Positions 1-13,734 are shown, numbered from the stretch's first letter. The stretch is DNA of 64,000 bases from Albula goreensis (GCA_022829145.1 CM040752.1:25787586-25851585); one strand, 5' to 3'. A program made the numbers and translations. Notes: generated from the letters alone by a model not told the origin.

Positions 1-1489
1 AAGTTGTTATAATAATGTGAATGATAACAATCATTGCAGTAATAATAGTAATTTTACTGAGAACAATATTTGAAAAATAATACAAGATTTGAGAAAAGAA
101 TTTAGATTTTTAAAAAATGAAAACATAAAAATGTATTTACTGTAGGCCTTGGTCCAATAAGCACTTGTTATTGTTGAAAAGTAATCACAAGTCTTTGTGT
201 TTATCTTCACAAACAAAATGTGGCAGATTTAGCAATCATAGAACATATGGAGGAATCATATTGCCATTGAATAAATTGAAACTTGTTTTATTCAAAAGTC
301 AAAGTTTTTAAAAAAATGTTGATTGAATCCAGGGGATTGTATGTCCTTGAGTGATACTGTACTATTTCTAAGAAATTGGCCCAAAGAAACAGTATCTTTT
401 GCAAATAAATATTTATATCAATAAATGTGTATATATTAAAATATAAGCTTTCAAGAAATTGTCAACACAAACTTAAATTGAGCACAAAGGCTTCTGGATA
501 TATAAGGGGGGAAAAATCAAAGAAAAAAAAGAAATGATGAAAAATGAACAATTCCATCAGTGTATAACTTCAGGACTTTAATTTCATGGTGAGTTAAGAG
601 TGAGGGCAGCAGAGCCTACCCTCCGTAAGATGACTGAGCTACAGAAGCAAAACATGTTCTCACTACCAGGACCAGTAACAGGGCAATGTCTTTCCCATGA
701 ATTGGAAATGTGTTAAGAATGCAGATTACATATGGCAATATTTATACTGCCACATTGTATTTATCTACTGTTGCAGTGTGGTGTTCCACCACAGCACGTT
801 TGTTTAAAAAATCAATGGGAGTGTATAATTCTGACTTTTTTCTTTGGGGGAGGCTATACAGGACGTAGGGCTTGTATAGAGGGAATGAGGTGTAGGGTGC
901 CATACAGGAGGAGCAGCGGGTTGTCTTTGTATTTCAAAGCAGAGACACATTGACGGCATTTACTTTGCTCTTAAACGCCCAGTGATGGACTGAAGCGTAT
1001 GTATTTTCCTGACCTTGATTAAAATCTCACACGCGCCTCAATTGGTTCAGGAAACACAGCAGGTTCTCCCATCTCTTCAGATCTCATCTTGTGTCTTCTC
1101 AACACAAGAAAAAGGGAAGAGAGGAAAAGCAAAGGAACATAAGGAAAAAACTCCCCCCTTTTCACACAGCTTGTCTGGAAAATATTATGGTCCTTTCATG
1201 GAGAAATAATTGTTTTATTCATTCTAGCAACTGATTTATAAACAACAGCTTTCAACCGGTTATGAAAATGTCTTGATTGCATTCTAGCCAAACCTTTCCC
1301 TCATATTCGCTCTTGAGCATTATGGTACTATGAATTATCAGCACAAAACCAAACTAAAAGTAAACTATGCTTGCATTGCTGCTAAGACCACCCTTGTGTG
1401 CACTGAAAGTAAATTATTGTTCTGATCCAGTTACTAGGCAAAATTATTATTTCTTGATTCTCATGGAACTTGGAGGTCCAACCTTAGGA

Positions 1490-1850
1490 AAAGACATTTG
1501 ATATTAAAGGCAGTTAGGAGGTATAAAGCTGCGGAGCAGGACACCCACCATTTTACAGCCTCACTGCCGATCAACAGCCTATTCATTAGAGACAAGGAGG
1601 CATTTAAATGTTATTCTTTAATTTGGTCCAGCTCTTTTCAGGTCTATTTATTAATAATGAGGGTGTGTGCTTAAGCACGCTAGACTGATTAATAATAGAG
1701 TGGAATTTTGGATCAGAGCTAAATGTAATGAAAATAATTTCATAATTAATAAGTGTGTAATTAAATTTATAATGTCTACAGTCAATTTCATGGCTTTTGT
1801 GATGAAACTGCTCATGTACTCTCTTTAAAGTCAAGACGGTACTCTCTTGT
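1490..1850. promoter_or_regulatory. Candidate cis-regulatory block (ATTA-rich)
   Basis: Balanced, non-repetitive sequence with many homeodomain-type cores (ATTAAT, TTAATAATGAG, TAATTAA, GATTAATAATAG) packed into about 360 bases, 6.2 kb upstream of bhlhe23. It resembles conserved noncoding elements near developmental genes, but conservation cannot be seen from one sequence. Confidence 0.25.
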
Positions 1851-4800
1851 AAGATCTAATCTACCTAAGCATGACCCAAGCCATTTTGCGTACGATAGTC
1901 ATATCCTGATCTGGATGTGAAGTATGAAAGTTTACCTTGATGAAATACTAATATTGACAAGAGAAAATGTTAAAGTTTAAGTTGGTCTATTGTCAGGAAA
2001 CCATTAAAAGGTGTGTTTTACTTAAATTTACCCTGTTCAGATGTAACAGTACTAGAGCCCAGCTCAAGATATATTTGCTTTTATATGTAAACAGTACATA
2101 TAATATGAATAAGTCTATGGCCTCAGGAGGTACTGTGCAGGTAGGGTGTGCTGCTCAGTATGAGGCCCTGGTGAGATAGCATAGAGGAGAGACAGTAGTC
2201 CTTCATACAAGGAGCCTTACCCAGACATTTTCCTCAATTCTTCAGGGTGGTGGGCATGCGTGATGGAGCCTGGTGTAGAAATTCCAGAAGAATTGCTGTC
2301 ACCCCTCAAGACATAGTGAATTTCCCACAAAACATTCTTCTGACTAATGTATAGGATTCCCTGATCAAGCACAAAAAACATCAGTACAGTCATACTCAGA
2401 CATAGATGTTAAGTGAACCAATCACAGGGGACAATCCTAGTTCATAATGCTATCCAAAGCATATCTGAAAATCAAGTACATTAGCCTAGTGGGCCATCAT
2501 GCAACGCTAGAAAAAAATTCACAGAGAAAATGCATCATACATGAGTGAAACTAACATCCGATCACTGAAGCTCATCACCACCATCTTTCAAAGTCAGTAA
2601 CACAAGTTCCATCAGTGTGTGCCTTCATTATTTGAACACCTCTTTTTCAGTCCAGTGGGTTTATTTAGTTTTTCTACACTGCCGAGAGACGTGTCTGTGT
2701 CACTTAACTGTGCATAAAGGTGGTAAGCAATTACAATTGTTTTTATTTATTTATTTATTTTGTGGTGTAATGTTTGTAAACAATTGGGGCACTTTATTTA
2801 GCTGTTAGTAACTGAATTACCATAATAGCAACTGTATGTGGAGCTGTACCTATCCATCTATCCAGTGCTGTTATGTGTGAGGTCAACACGGAAATCTAAC
2901 GGATGGTTATAGCTGCTGTGAACAAAACAATCCACAAGAAGTTGCTTCAGCAATATTGCATCAGTGTTCCAGTTGATTACAGAGGATTTCTTATGACAGA
3001 GCATGGTTTAATAAGGCAAACATTCCTCATCATGTTAAAAGTGTTTAAGTGAGAGCAATTAAAACATTGTCTTACAATTCAGGGGTAAAAACAACAAAAA
3101 CAGCATACACATGGGTCCCCCAGGACTGACTTTGATAATCACTGATTCAATATTATGCATTAACATTTATATCAAATGTTAGTGTTCATGGTAAGCACAA
3201 ATCCAAACTTTGATGTACTATGTACCAAATATGCAGTTTACAGACCATTGGTTTCTGATGTACTCATTTGTAACATTTACAGGCCATAAAACAAGCTGCC
3301 ATCTCCTAACTCATGAGCAAGAGTCAAAAATATCAAACTCTTGTTTTCTGACAAGGTAACCTATGATATTGCAAACTTGTTTAATTTAAATAAAGTGTTT
3401 ATACCACTGGTTGCTTCTAGGACATGCAGGTCTAAATCAGTATTGCAGCCAGCTAGTCAGAAGGTCAGTTTAAGCAGCTATGTGAAGAACTAGAACATAC
3501 ACTGCACACAGTTCCCAGAATCTTTTTCAGATCATGGTTTTTGGAGACCCAGTCCTTGAAATAATGCCCTCTGGAGGCAAAATTCCAGATGGTATGGTAT
3601 CTTTCAGCATTTTCATTTTTTCTTTGAATGGTGGCAATGTGCAACCTTTGAGACAACAGTGCCACCTCCTGTAAAAAAAGTGAGTAATATTACATTTGTT
3701 CAGCTACAACTGAAATACATTCTCCACCCAAAATTGAATATAATATATTCAGAAAATATTACCTTAAGCATTCAAAACTAAGTTGTACAGCCATAAACTA
3801 AAAATACATGAAATAGGCCTCGCATTTGTTGAAGAAAATATATTTTTTTAAATGAGCATGCCACCTTTTTAATCAACATTATTAATCTTTGCTCATTATT
3901 ATTGTTTTAGGTATGATAACCATTTTCTGTTCTTACCATCTTCCTCATTCTCCTCCTCCTCATCATCATCACCAAAGTTATCATTATCACCATTATTTAA
4001 ATTCACTTTATAATTTTTAGGTATTGTGTGTACACGTGCACACAAGCAAACCCACACATGTGCATAGTCATGTGCAAACACACACTTTTTGGTTTGTTTT
4101 GAAGCAGGTGATATTGGTGTGGGCTGACCTGGAAGCGGAAGTGGAACAGAAGCAGAGGAGTTTGTGTGGGCGGGAGTATGGAGAGAAAGGAAGTGTGATG
4201 GATGATGGGGGGGCTTGTTGTTAAAACCCCGTCAGAGTTTGTGATGTCCTTTAACTTGAAATTTTGTGTTGTGCCCTAATTACAACTAAATTAACTTTTG
4301 CTGAACTGGAAATAAAAAGAAAACAGTGCCAGGTTGAAGAAAGTGGCCAGAGAATCAGGCTGGTGTAGGTGCAAGAATGGCTTCTCACAACTGCTGTGAG
4401 TTTACATGATTTCCTCTTTGGATTTTGGAAGTTGGGTTCTTTTTGTTGATGTTGTTCATGCCTGCCTGCATACGTATCTGTACCAGACCTGAGCCCTTTG
4501 GAAAGCAAAAAGTTTCTTCACAGATCTTGGTGTCTAAGGGGCTGGGATGTAACAATTCTCAAATCAAATTTCCATTACACTGGAAATATGAAATATAGAG
4601 AAAATGTTTCATATTGAGGAAAATTAGATATTCTCCTGGCAGATCAGAAATTATTAGTTCACCTGCAGCAATACATTTATGCCGTGAGTCTTCACATAAT
4701 GTGATCAGACATCACAGCAGCACTTATATTAGGTGACCTGAGGAAACAAGTACAGAGATGACACAGAAGTATTAGAAGATAAAAAATTCTGAGTATTAGT

Positions 4801-5833
4801 GAAATTATGTCCAAATGTATCATACTGGTTAGGCAAATGAATCAGAAAAGAGCATGGGTTTAAAGTGAAAAGAGAAACAACATCCTTTTTATAATCATGT
4901 ATAAATTGTCATGTGTAAGCTTTTTATTCCCTTGATTTCAAATTGAAGTCTACACTATTTGCATTCAACCTTATCCAAATTTATTAATCTACAACATGAG
5001 TCCAGCATTGGCAAGAGATGAGAATGTAGCTTTTTTGCTGTTTTGCAGTTTATTTTCCATGCTGTACCACAGTACTGCAGGTATGATGTAAAGTCCACCC
5101 TTGAATACATGTGAATGCTCAAACAGTTCATGACCTCCTCCTGCTCTTGCAGCTCACTGCTTGATGAGCTGCATCTCCATGTTCCACCATGTTCTCTCAA
5201 TTCATTTTCAGGTATTTCAAGGGAACTAACTGAGAACTGCTAGATCTCTGAGGAAAACATAGCCAACCATCAACCTGGCTGGTATGCATAAAAATTGTAC
5301 ATGTGAATGTTCTGTTTACACACTTTGTGTCATGACCAGTAAAATGTAAGTAAAAAACATTAATTAGATATGCCACAAATGTTAATTGCAAAAAATTGCA
5401 AATGTTGCCTTTTCAATGGTGCTGTATTGTACATATTCTAGAGAATTCACTGTCACAGCTAATACAGTGTGCTAATATCAAATAATTTTGGGAATTTTCA
5501 CAATCTCACTATTTGTGCAAACCCTGTTTGACCCTGTGTTTGTGTTCTTGTATGTATGCATGCTGAATTAGAGGATAATATTTCCCATACAAGTGATTAA
5601 AATGAATATCAATGCTGAATTTGAAATGTGGGTTCGGAGAGATTTTCAATGAAGTGTGTAGCATATAGTTTAATATTAAAAGGCCTAAAGCTAAGCAGTA
5701 AATGTAAACTGAGCATGTATTTAGATTTGGCTTACAAACAGCTCAATGCATTTTTATGGAAATATGTAATAAGAATTACACCCTGAATGTGTGAGGTGGC
5801 GGTATATGGGAGAAAGGTGTTTGCGGATATTTC

Positions 5834-5853
5834 TTTTTTTTTTTTTTTTTTTT
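5834..5853. repeat. Poly(T) run
   Basis: Twenty consecutive T bases. It could be the tail of a minus-strand retroposed copy, but no flanking duplication or element body is evident. Confidence 0.8.
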
Positions 5854-7599
5854 CAAAACACAAAAACCATCACGGATGCCCAAACCGCGGAGGGTTTTTT
5901 TAATGCGATGTTCAGGAGTTCTACTTATCGTCCTACAACTTAGAATGCAATGTTTCACCACAGGGTGTCAGTAGTGGCACTGTAGAGTCAAAGTTGGAAA
6001 CTGAGAAATTAGTTTAAAATAAATGACCCCCATGTCTCTCTGTGTCACTGTTATATCTGTAAATTGAAATGTTATTAAGATAATAGAGTTGTGGACTACA
6101 GTGCTGGTTAGGATAGACATAAGGTCTATCAGGATATCTATAAGGTGTGATCAATTTTAAACATTCAACTTACTATTTCATGTAAGTAGATTGATGTGTA
6201 GTATATTTTACTATATCATAAATAACCAGCACAGAATATGTTATTTATGTTAGAACCAAAGGTCACGTTATTTTTCTACATTTTAAATCCTGAAACCACT
6301 GTTCAGGGAGGAGCAATTATTTGTGCTGAAGCACACCATTATGGGTTAGTTAATATTTCAATTATTCTGTTTTGTTCAGTTGTTGTGCAATGGATACCTG
6401 CATGGATACACGTGGAAAATCAAGGATATACATATATAGGGAGATTTTATTCTCAGTATATAGATGGCGTTATCGAATAATTGATGGATATCAGCAGTTT
6501 TGCGACAATGGGATTTTTCCTTGTGATCCTTAATTATTGGCTAAGATACAAGAGCAATTGCAGAGCACTTGTGTTAATTCTGCTAATGTGGCAAACCACG
6601 CCTTGGGCTTTCTAGCACTAAGCCTTCTTTCTGGTACATATCCAGGTAATGTGATTAACTCCCCACAGCACGTCTACCTCATGGCACTGCTCTCTCGAAC
6701 ACGCCTCTCCCCTTTTGAAAAAAAAAATCATCAATATAGTGAACCGTGGTGAACGGTTTGTAGTCAAACTACGAGTACGTTGTGATTGTAAATCCCAACC
6801 CCAAATGGTGGCTCTTGTCAAATGTACAGGCAAACTGTCCTCTTTCTCGTGAAATCATATATGGTATTGATAATATTTGAATTTTATATAGGTATAATAA
6901 AAACACCTGGAAATTGTGCTATATTTGATAATGTTCCATTTTTAGACAATGGGTGGCGTTGTTAAAATGGCATTCTGGGCAAGGCCTTTTGGCTGCGTTT
7001 AAGAATAATTGTATATGACTTATTAATTGAATGACTTTACTGTAAAACATTGTAATTTGAATTTCCTGAAGGGACTAGGTACGTGCATGGACTGCTCCTT
7101 GTTATTCAATGACATTAAGTTTGAAATAAGTTACACACACATCACACCACATATTATTTCAAAATATATGTACAGTAGGTGAAAAGTGTAATGCAGCACA
7201 GCATTTCCAATGAGAACACATTAAGAAATGTTCTGATGACAAATGGTTAATGTGAATGAAGGGACTTACATCAAAATAACATGGTGTTCTGATAAAGCAG
7301 GCTATGTGTTGTTGAGACCAAACTAATATAAATGAACAGGTTTCATCGACCAGAGCACAAATTAAAGCAAACGATTCTTTTGTTACCAGAACCTTTTAGC
7401 AAATAGTCTTTTCATTTAAAACAGAAGTCAAGGCGGACAGATACATTTCTGAGTGTGGAAATAATGAGGGGGGCCGCATAAGTAGAAGAAAAACAGTTTC
7501 TTGATCTAATACACATAATTCCAACCAATAATATGGTACAGTCATACCATTTCGAATTGTTTCTGTAGCAATTATCATTATATTTGTGGAAATTAGTAC

Positions 7600-8008
7600 C
7601 ATACCGGATTTTAATCCTATTAATTAAAACGCCTCCCTGATTGGACGGATAGTTAATCCCAGTGGGCTACACTTTCCTACTAACGCGCAAGTGGGACGGA
7701 GAACGAGTCACAATCTGCCCAGGGCGAGGGCAAGACGCACTGTGAGGAACCGTCAAGAAGACATTCGTTAAGTTTCAAAGAACCGTTTTAGATACGTTCA
7801 GCATTATTGTACATAACATAGTCAAATACATCTTTAAACCTAAATTAACTGGTGTAAACATTTTATGTGCACAAATAGGTAACTAGAGAAGGATTTATTT
7901 GTTCTCAGCAACTATTTGGAAAGCTTCATTCACAGAACTAAGACTTCCGGAAGATATCACGATAACGAAGAGAGGATAAGTTTTATCCACCCGACTTCCT
8001 TTTAAAAG
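7600..8008 (+). promoter_or_regulatory. bhlhe23: Probable bhlhe23 promoter and 5' leader
   Basis: The 400 bases before the bhlhe23 start hold two TAATCC motifs (7612-7617 and 7654-7659), the bicoid-type site used by OTX/CRX/PITX homeodomain proteins. Between them lie a TTAATTAA at 7620-7627 and an inverted CCAAT box (TGATTGG, 7638-7644). No clear TATA box is seen. BHLHE23 is known to act in retinal bipolar cells, where OTX2 and CRX are active, so the TAATCC pair is a sensible input. The transcription start is not determined. Confidence 0.45.
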
Positions 8009-8692
8009 ATGAACGTTGGGGAAGAAAATCTACTGAAATCGATCAGCAATGACACTTTGCTGGATCTGACTCAGCGCTACGGACAGTCAGCGTTCGGCTT
8101 TGGTGCTGGCCATGGTGCTGGAAGTCCCGGGCGCTACCCACTTACACCGGCTGCTGATTTTCTCTCCGGTCAGACGGCTAAATCCACCGAGAGCGGCGGT
8201 GAACAGACCAGCGACGATGACGACGCTTTCGACCCTCTTGATCCCAGAAAGAGAAGTTCGGGGTTCGACGATGACAAGCATTCGAACTCTCTCTCTAAGA
8301 AGCCTAAAGAGCAAAGGTCGCTGCGTTTGAGCATCAACGCACGGGAGCGCAGAAGAATGCATGACCTCAATGACGCCTTAGACGGCCTGAGGTCCGTGAT
8401 CCCTTATGCTCACAGTCCATCGGTGAGAAAACTATCCAAAATAGCAACTTTGCTGCTGGCGAAGAACTACATCCTTATGCAGGCGCAAGCTTTGGAGGAA
8501 ATGCGAAGGCTGGTGGCTTATTTGAACCAAGGACAGACAATTACGTCGCCCATTCCAACGGCACTGGCTCCCTTTGGACAAGCAGCTGTGTACCCATTCA
8601 CGGGTACAGCTCTAGCCACCTGCGCCGAGAAATGCACTTCTTACTCCGGAACACCTTCGAGTCTCTTCAAACATTGCAACGATAAGCCTTGA
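8009..8692 (+). CDS. bhlhe23: Class E basic helix-loop-helix protein 23
   Basis: Single-exon gene for a 227-residue nuclear transcription factor of the Olig/Bhlhb4/Bhlhb5 group, which binds E-boxes (CANNTG) as a dimer. Residues 104-165 form the bHLH domain. The basic region reads [12 protein letters not shown] at 110-121, with the E-box-contacting Glu113 and Arg116. Helix 1 follows, then a loop with [10 protein letters not shown] and helix 2 with [20 protein letters not shown]. An acidic patch (TSDDDDAFD) lies near 67-75. The C-terminus [15 protein letters not shown] closely matches the end of mammalian BHLHE23 and separates it from BHLHE22. The ATG has A at -3, and length fits the family (about 225-240). 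In mouse the gene (Bhlhb4) is needed for rod bipolar cell maturation. In human it likewise neighbours SLC17A9 in the opposite orientation. Confidence 0.97.
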   Translation: MNVGEENLLKSISNDTLLDLTQRYGQSAFGFGAGHGAGSPGRYPLTPAADFLSGQTAKSTESGGEQTSDDDDAFDPLDPRKRSSGFDDDKHSNSLSKKPKEQRSLRLSINARERRRMHDLNDALDGLRSVIPYAHSPSVRKLSKIATLLLAKNYILMQAQALEEMRRLVAYLNQGQTITSPIPTALAPFGQAAVYPFTGTALATCAEKCTSYSGTPSSLFKHCNDKP

Positions 8693-9200
8693 CCCAACCA
8701 AGTCCCTCGCCATTGCCCGCAACATCCACACGATGGTCTCTTTGCTTATTTGAATTATTCTGTTTGGAAAATGACTTAGTCTGATACGTAATCCTAAGCT
8801 TTGTTTAAATAACCGCTACAATGTTTCATCCAGATTTATCAAATGATAACACAAAACCTTTCTTATTCAACGATAGATTAGTTTTGAGAATGAGCATTCA
8901 AATCGCTTTTAACCTTAAAGCTGTGCTTCTCTTTATCTCTGCCTATCTCTCTTTTAAATGATTTACAACAAACTATGTAGAAACAATTTCTGTTACGGTG
9001 CGATGATAGGATCTTGGTCATGCTTAAATGCCCAAATCTAAACAAATGTCAACGCCTTTTATGTATATATTTAACACGGAGAAATTAAGTTTCAGTGGTT
9101 TCCATTTAGTAAACAAAGTGTGAACTATGCAACATTCTGACATGATACAGAAAAGAAAACACTGTACAAGGAATAAATTACTGTCTCTAAAGTCCAGCTA
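8693..9200 (+). other. bhlhe23: bhlhe23 3' untranslated region
   Basis: AT-rich sequence after the TGA stop with a canonical AATAAA at 9172-9177, so the transcript may end near 9190-9200. A second possible signal, ATTAAA at 9494-9499, would give a longer tail. The extent is inferred from the signals alone. Confidence 0.5.
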
Positions 9201-10204
9201 CTGTGCCACTGCAAGAGATGTGTTTGTCGGTATTTCCGATTATGAATGACGACTCTCACATGACTAAGGTTCAACCTATGTGGAAAAAAAATCTATATAT
9301 AATGTAATATATATTTTTGAAAAGATGTATTGAGGATGTTGACTTTGTTATTGCACAATTCACTTGATTGTATTGTACTGTGGAAAACTACTTGATAAAA
9401 GTATGGATGTCAAGGTACCGGTTTAAAAAAACAAACAAAACATGTGGTTGTGTTGCGACATTGAATTTCATATATTGTTTATATGTCTTTATAATTAAAA
9501 CATATATATGCTTGAAAGCTGAGTTGTCAATATTTCTTGGAAATGATTAATTTCTCCAAAATTGTTTGTAGTAAATCTGTCTTATTTGAGTTTTTGTGAC
9601 AGGCTTGTTGATCAATTTTTATTTCTTAATATTTTTTAATTCAAACAAAATATGTGTTACTAGCGGTCAAATGGAGTAAAATGTTTCATCAATCTAAACA
9701 AAAAGTTACTTAGCAGCTTCATACATGGGAATGCAAACATGTAGACCCGCCAGTACAGATCACGCAGCCTAACACTCTGTGTTCGCAACGTGGGTTTCAG
9801 AACATTAATAGCTATTTAGGTTATTAATTTCAGTTCAATGAATCTATGGTAGATGCATAGTATACATGTTTGGGTTATATTCCAGTTATTTCCCCTAAAC
9901 TGTTATATCGTTTATATGCCAACCATCCATGCTGTGGACAGCTAGACGCAATCTGCTGCTAATATCCAAAATTACAATTTATTGATAACTCAGTAATATA
10001 TGAAAACGTTATTCACATTTCACTATCATACAAATAAGAAGTGCAGTGATCCCTTATTAAAAATTACATTGAGACGATTGCAGTTTCCAACATCAGCAGA
10101 AAATAAAAGCTGTCTGGTTAGACTTCCGTAGTTTCGGACATTTAAGACCAAATTTTGGTTCACAAACTTTTTTTAATTCAGCTGCAGTTAATTTTTTTTT
10201 ACTG

Positions 10205-10440
10205 TCTGACTGCAAGCCTTGGAAAACAGTCACGCTTTAAAACGCGAGTCACAATGTTGTAGCCCACTGACTGTCCGTCGGGCTGATGTTGCCACGGGGA
10301 AGGGTGCCCGTGCAGCCTCAGGGCGCGAGGGACCTGTCGTCGTATATTTGCGTTATTGCTAAGATTCGATGTAGCCCACCTACTCCTGTTATTAATACAA
10401 TTTCGACCTCTGTCTCTCCCATCGCGTTAATTAGATTAAT
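10205..10440. promoter_or_regulatory. CpG-enriched patch 1.5 kb downstream of bhlhe23
   Basis: I count about 16 CpG dinucleotides in roughly 240 bases, far above the AT-rich surroundings. The right end carries homeodomain cores (GTTAATTAGATTAATG). It may be an unmethylated enhancer or an outlying part of the bhlhe23 CpG domain. No coding frame is evident. Confidence 0.3.
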
Positions 10441-13040
10441 GTCAGGGGTATGGTGAGATAGTTTTATTTGTTGAATCAAAAATATTTAAACCGCCAGGTA
10501 AGAATGAAGGGCTACCAAAATGTTTGATTATGGCCAATGTTTTATTTAATCTAAAGCTGAGAATCATGTTTTCATTTGTTAACACCTAGGCCAAGTTTAT
10601 TAATCTTACGTAACACTACAGTTGATTAAAATCAATCACCGAAGCAATATTTTCTGCTTTATATTGAATTTATCTAATATTTTGGTGAGTGAGTGAGAGG
10701 GAACAACTACTAAAAGCCAGTAACAACAATTCCAGGCTGTATCCTTTCGTATATTTTTGATCAACTTTACAATTTGTTTTAACGTCTAATAATTATTCAG
10801 AGAATGAACGATGTCAACAAGACAAATGTTGTCCAGTGGACGTAACGGGTAATGCCATTGAAAGTTTGTCCAATATAACTGTTCAATGCTTCCACGTTTA
10901 CACATGATATTAATTTTGTTCATTTCCAGAAGGACTAACAGAAATGTATTTAATGATATAGGCCCGGGAAAAAATATTAGCACAATAAGGAAAGCACAGC
11001 TAAACGCCTGGCAGAATTTTTCAGTATGGACACGAGGAAGCTTTTGAAACAACTTTTGGTTCATAGAGTGTATTAGATTAATTACCAGTCTGAAGGTAAC
11101 TTCTTAGATTTAAACACGTTATGAGTTTTCTTTCTTTTCAAAAGCTCAAATAGAAATGGGGCCTATTCAAACTTTTGCAAGTATCTTATGATGTCAGGGA
11201 TGCCTAGACATAAAAAATATAAAATATAGGCCCACATTCTGTCGTGCATTTAAGACTGTAAATAATGAACCGGTGTATTTTGTATTTTCCTGTTTTTTTT
11301 ATGATAATCATAGTTTGAAATTTGGTTTTGATGCTGTTTGTGTCTGTGACGGCAAACTACATGGTTTGGTAGACTTGGGTCATGTTACACAGAGGTAAAA
11401 CAGGACCTATAGATATTGGCAGTCATATTTTTCATTGCATCACCCTCAATGACACAAACGGTTGCAAGCCCACAAATATCACACAATTTAGGGAGATGTC
11501 ATAACAGCAAGCCATCCATGGCATCTCGGATTGGCGCTCACTGACATATGACACGCTGGCAAGCTCATGCGACAGTAAAAATCATTCTGACAAACGCCGC
11601 TGCTATTTTATTAGCTCTCGTCTGTTTTGAGCTGTTCACTGTGGTGAATGAAATAACGGTCAACATGGAGAAAAATGACGAACTGCAGCACTACCTGTTG
11701 ACAACAACAAAACAAGTGGTTTAATGCGTGTGTAGGCTATACGATAAAACTATTGATTTTTTGCATATGAATCCATGAACATTGACAGTTTGTGTCTTGT
11801 TGTACAGTTTTTGATAATTTAAATGTTCAATTATTATACAATAACGCTAATTGCATAAAAGTAAGCTCAAACCTACCAATCTGTCGTGAACGAAGTGATT
11901 TAATGATATCTCTTGCCGGACTTATGAAAATGACCCGGAAAAAGGGAAATTATCAAATAATTTAATGACGGGAAAACTTTAAACGTGTTTTTTTTTTTTT
12001 TTTTTTGTTTCTGTTTGTGCACAGAGGCTTATTCAACTTGTGTGCTGAGGGGGACTGCGCAGTCACCTGAGTATAGGTTCAATGCGTCACTCAAAATTTC
12101 TCTCCACCAGGCCCCCCAGTGGGACTCTAGAGCTAAAACATACATGGACAGCATACAGTACAGTGGGAAATGACATGCTGAAAGCGCAGTATTCAGAAGT
12201 AGTCCTGTCTCTCTCCAAAACACAGACACAAAAAGCTGTTGCCAACAATTGCCTCACAATATTGCCTACTTTGCCTCAAAAAGCAAATGTCTAATACGTC
12301 TAAACTTTAGCTGTATTTCTTCACTGCGGAGGCATTTCATTAAGATTATAGTGCGATTTGTCATTTTCTACAATCCAATGATACGGAACAAAAAACATAT
12401 ACCCTTAAGTGTCTGACTCTTCGAAAAGATTTTGACAGTGCTGCTCGAATTAATTAAGCGCTTAGAGAAGGAATGTTTCCAAGATTCATTCTGGCACCTT
12501 TCGTAGAACAGAATTTTCTCACACATCTATACATACAAGTGCCCAATGTGGAATACAAAATACAGTGCAGCCATGCCAGAAGGAGGAGGCTCAGCTAAAG
12601 ACAAATGTGTAAAAGCCACCACCCAGGTTTTCTGCTAATTTGCTCTGTGATGGAAAGTCCACCGATTTTAAATCAACTAATAATATTCATATAAACGTCT
12701 GCCCAGACCGCAAAACAGAATGTATGTGCTGTGCCTTCTTTCCAGATTGTGCCTTCACCCCCAGTGGAAGTGTTGGGGGTGAGGGGAAGGAAATGCTGAG
12801 GTCTCCATATTATTTTTCTCTGGTACAAAAGTGCCCCCAGCCCACCCCATCCTCTTCCCCATCACCTTCCCCAGCACCCCCATAGTCCTCTATGACATCA
12901 CAGCCCTTCTTCCCTTCCAGCTCCGTTTTGTCCAAAGTAATGAAGTGGGTAGTCAGTTGGTTCCAAAGAGCCATGTGATTCACTGCGACGTTGCTGCAAG
13001 TGAGGCGAGATAGGCCGGGGCTTCCATTTGCTTCTTTAAC

Positions 13041-13082
13041 GGGGGAGGAGGGAGAGGAGGTGGGGGGTTGTGGGGGGGGGGG
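13041..13082 (+). other. G-quadruplex-capable tract, plus strand
   Basis: Four G runs (13041-13045, 13050-13052, 13062-13067, 13072-13082) are separated by loops of 4, 9 and 4 bases. This fits a G4-forming pattern with one long loop. Confidence 0.55.
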
Positions 13083-13708
13083 TTTGGTGCAAATCTGGTC
13101 GCATGGCCGCAAACCCTGAGATGCTGCAGCCAGCTGAAGCGTTTGCCTATTGCCACAAGGCACCTGACACCACGCATTTTAACTCATCACTGTTATGCAG
13201 GCGGGAGTGGAGCTCGAGAAAAAGGAGAGAGATTTATACAGATATTTAAAAGGTATTTAAGAGATATTTAAAAACATATAAATACACGCAAGCTCACACA
13301 CACAAGTACAATATCTGAGTGTACTTAAATTGCGCTAAGATCTAAGATGATATAACATAACCAAGGATTTGGTGAATTAATGTCTATATTACAACACATA
13401 TATATTACATTTATACATTATATCTGATATTATACATATAAAGATTACCATGTTTGGATGTAGATGTGCTCAACTGGAATGAGAAAAAAGCTCACATGGG
13501 CATGTGCAACCAAGGAGCAAGGCAGCGTCTCGGCTCGTCTCGGCCATTGAGGTTGACACAGTATCAGAGATGACAAACAGGGCACCCGTTACCCTGAAAG
13601 ACCATAATCTTTGTAATTGTCGCTCAGACATAAACTAGTCAGGAACTTTGCTTAGCATGGGGACATGGAGAGATGAAGAGGAAAAAAAACAGAAGTGCAG
13701 CAGATCCT

Positions 13709-13734
13709 CCCCCTCCCCCTCCCCCGCTCCCCCC
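13709..13734 (-). other. G-quadruplex-capable tract, minus strand
   Basis: On the plus strand there are C runs of 5, 5, 5 and 6 separated by T, T and GCT. The minus strand therefore has four long G runs with loops of 3, 1 and 1, a textbook stable G4 pattern. Confidence 0.7.

Larger units (their letters stand above)
1..7590. other. Intergenic DNA upstream of bhlhe23
   Basis: AT-rich sequence with no coding frame I can support; the open frames are short and unlike any family I know. It contains a (TTTA)n stretch near 2742-2760, a T20 run at 5834-5853, a possible repeat fragment near 3100-3150 and one homeodomain-motif-rich block at 1490-1850 listed separately. In human the region on this side of BHLHE23 leads to HAR1 and MIR124-3; I looked for both and saw neither within these 7.6 kb. 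Confidence 0.6.

Noticed and set aside
3100-3150. GGGTCCCCCAGGACTGACTTTG-like repeat end
   Set aside because: Resembles a fragment common in fish repeats, but too short and isolated to name a family or boundaries.
1-7600. HAR1 and mir-124-3 counterparts expected on this side of BHLHE23 in human
   Set aside because: No matching sequence seen. HAR1 is not expected in fish and the miRNA would lie farther away.
8087-8362. Open frames antisense or shifted within bhlhe23
   Set aside because: Shadows of the GC-rich bhlhe23 coding region; the bHLH frame is unambiguous.
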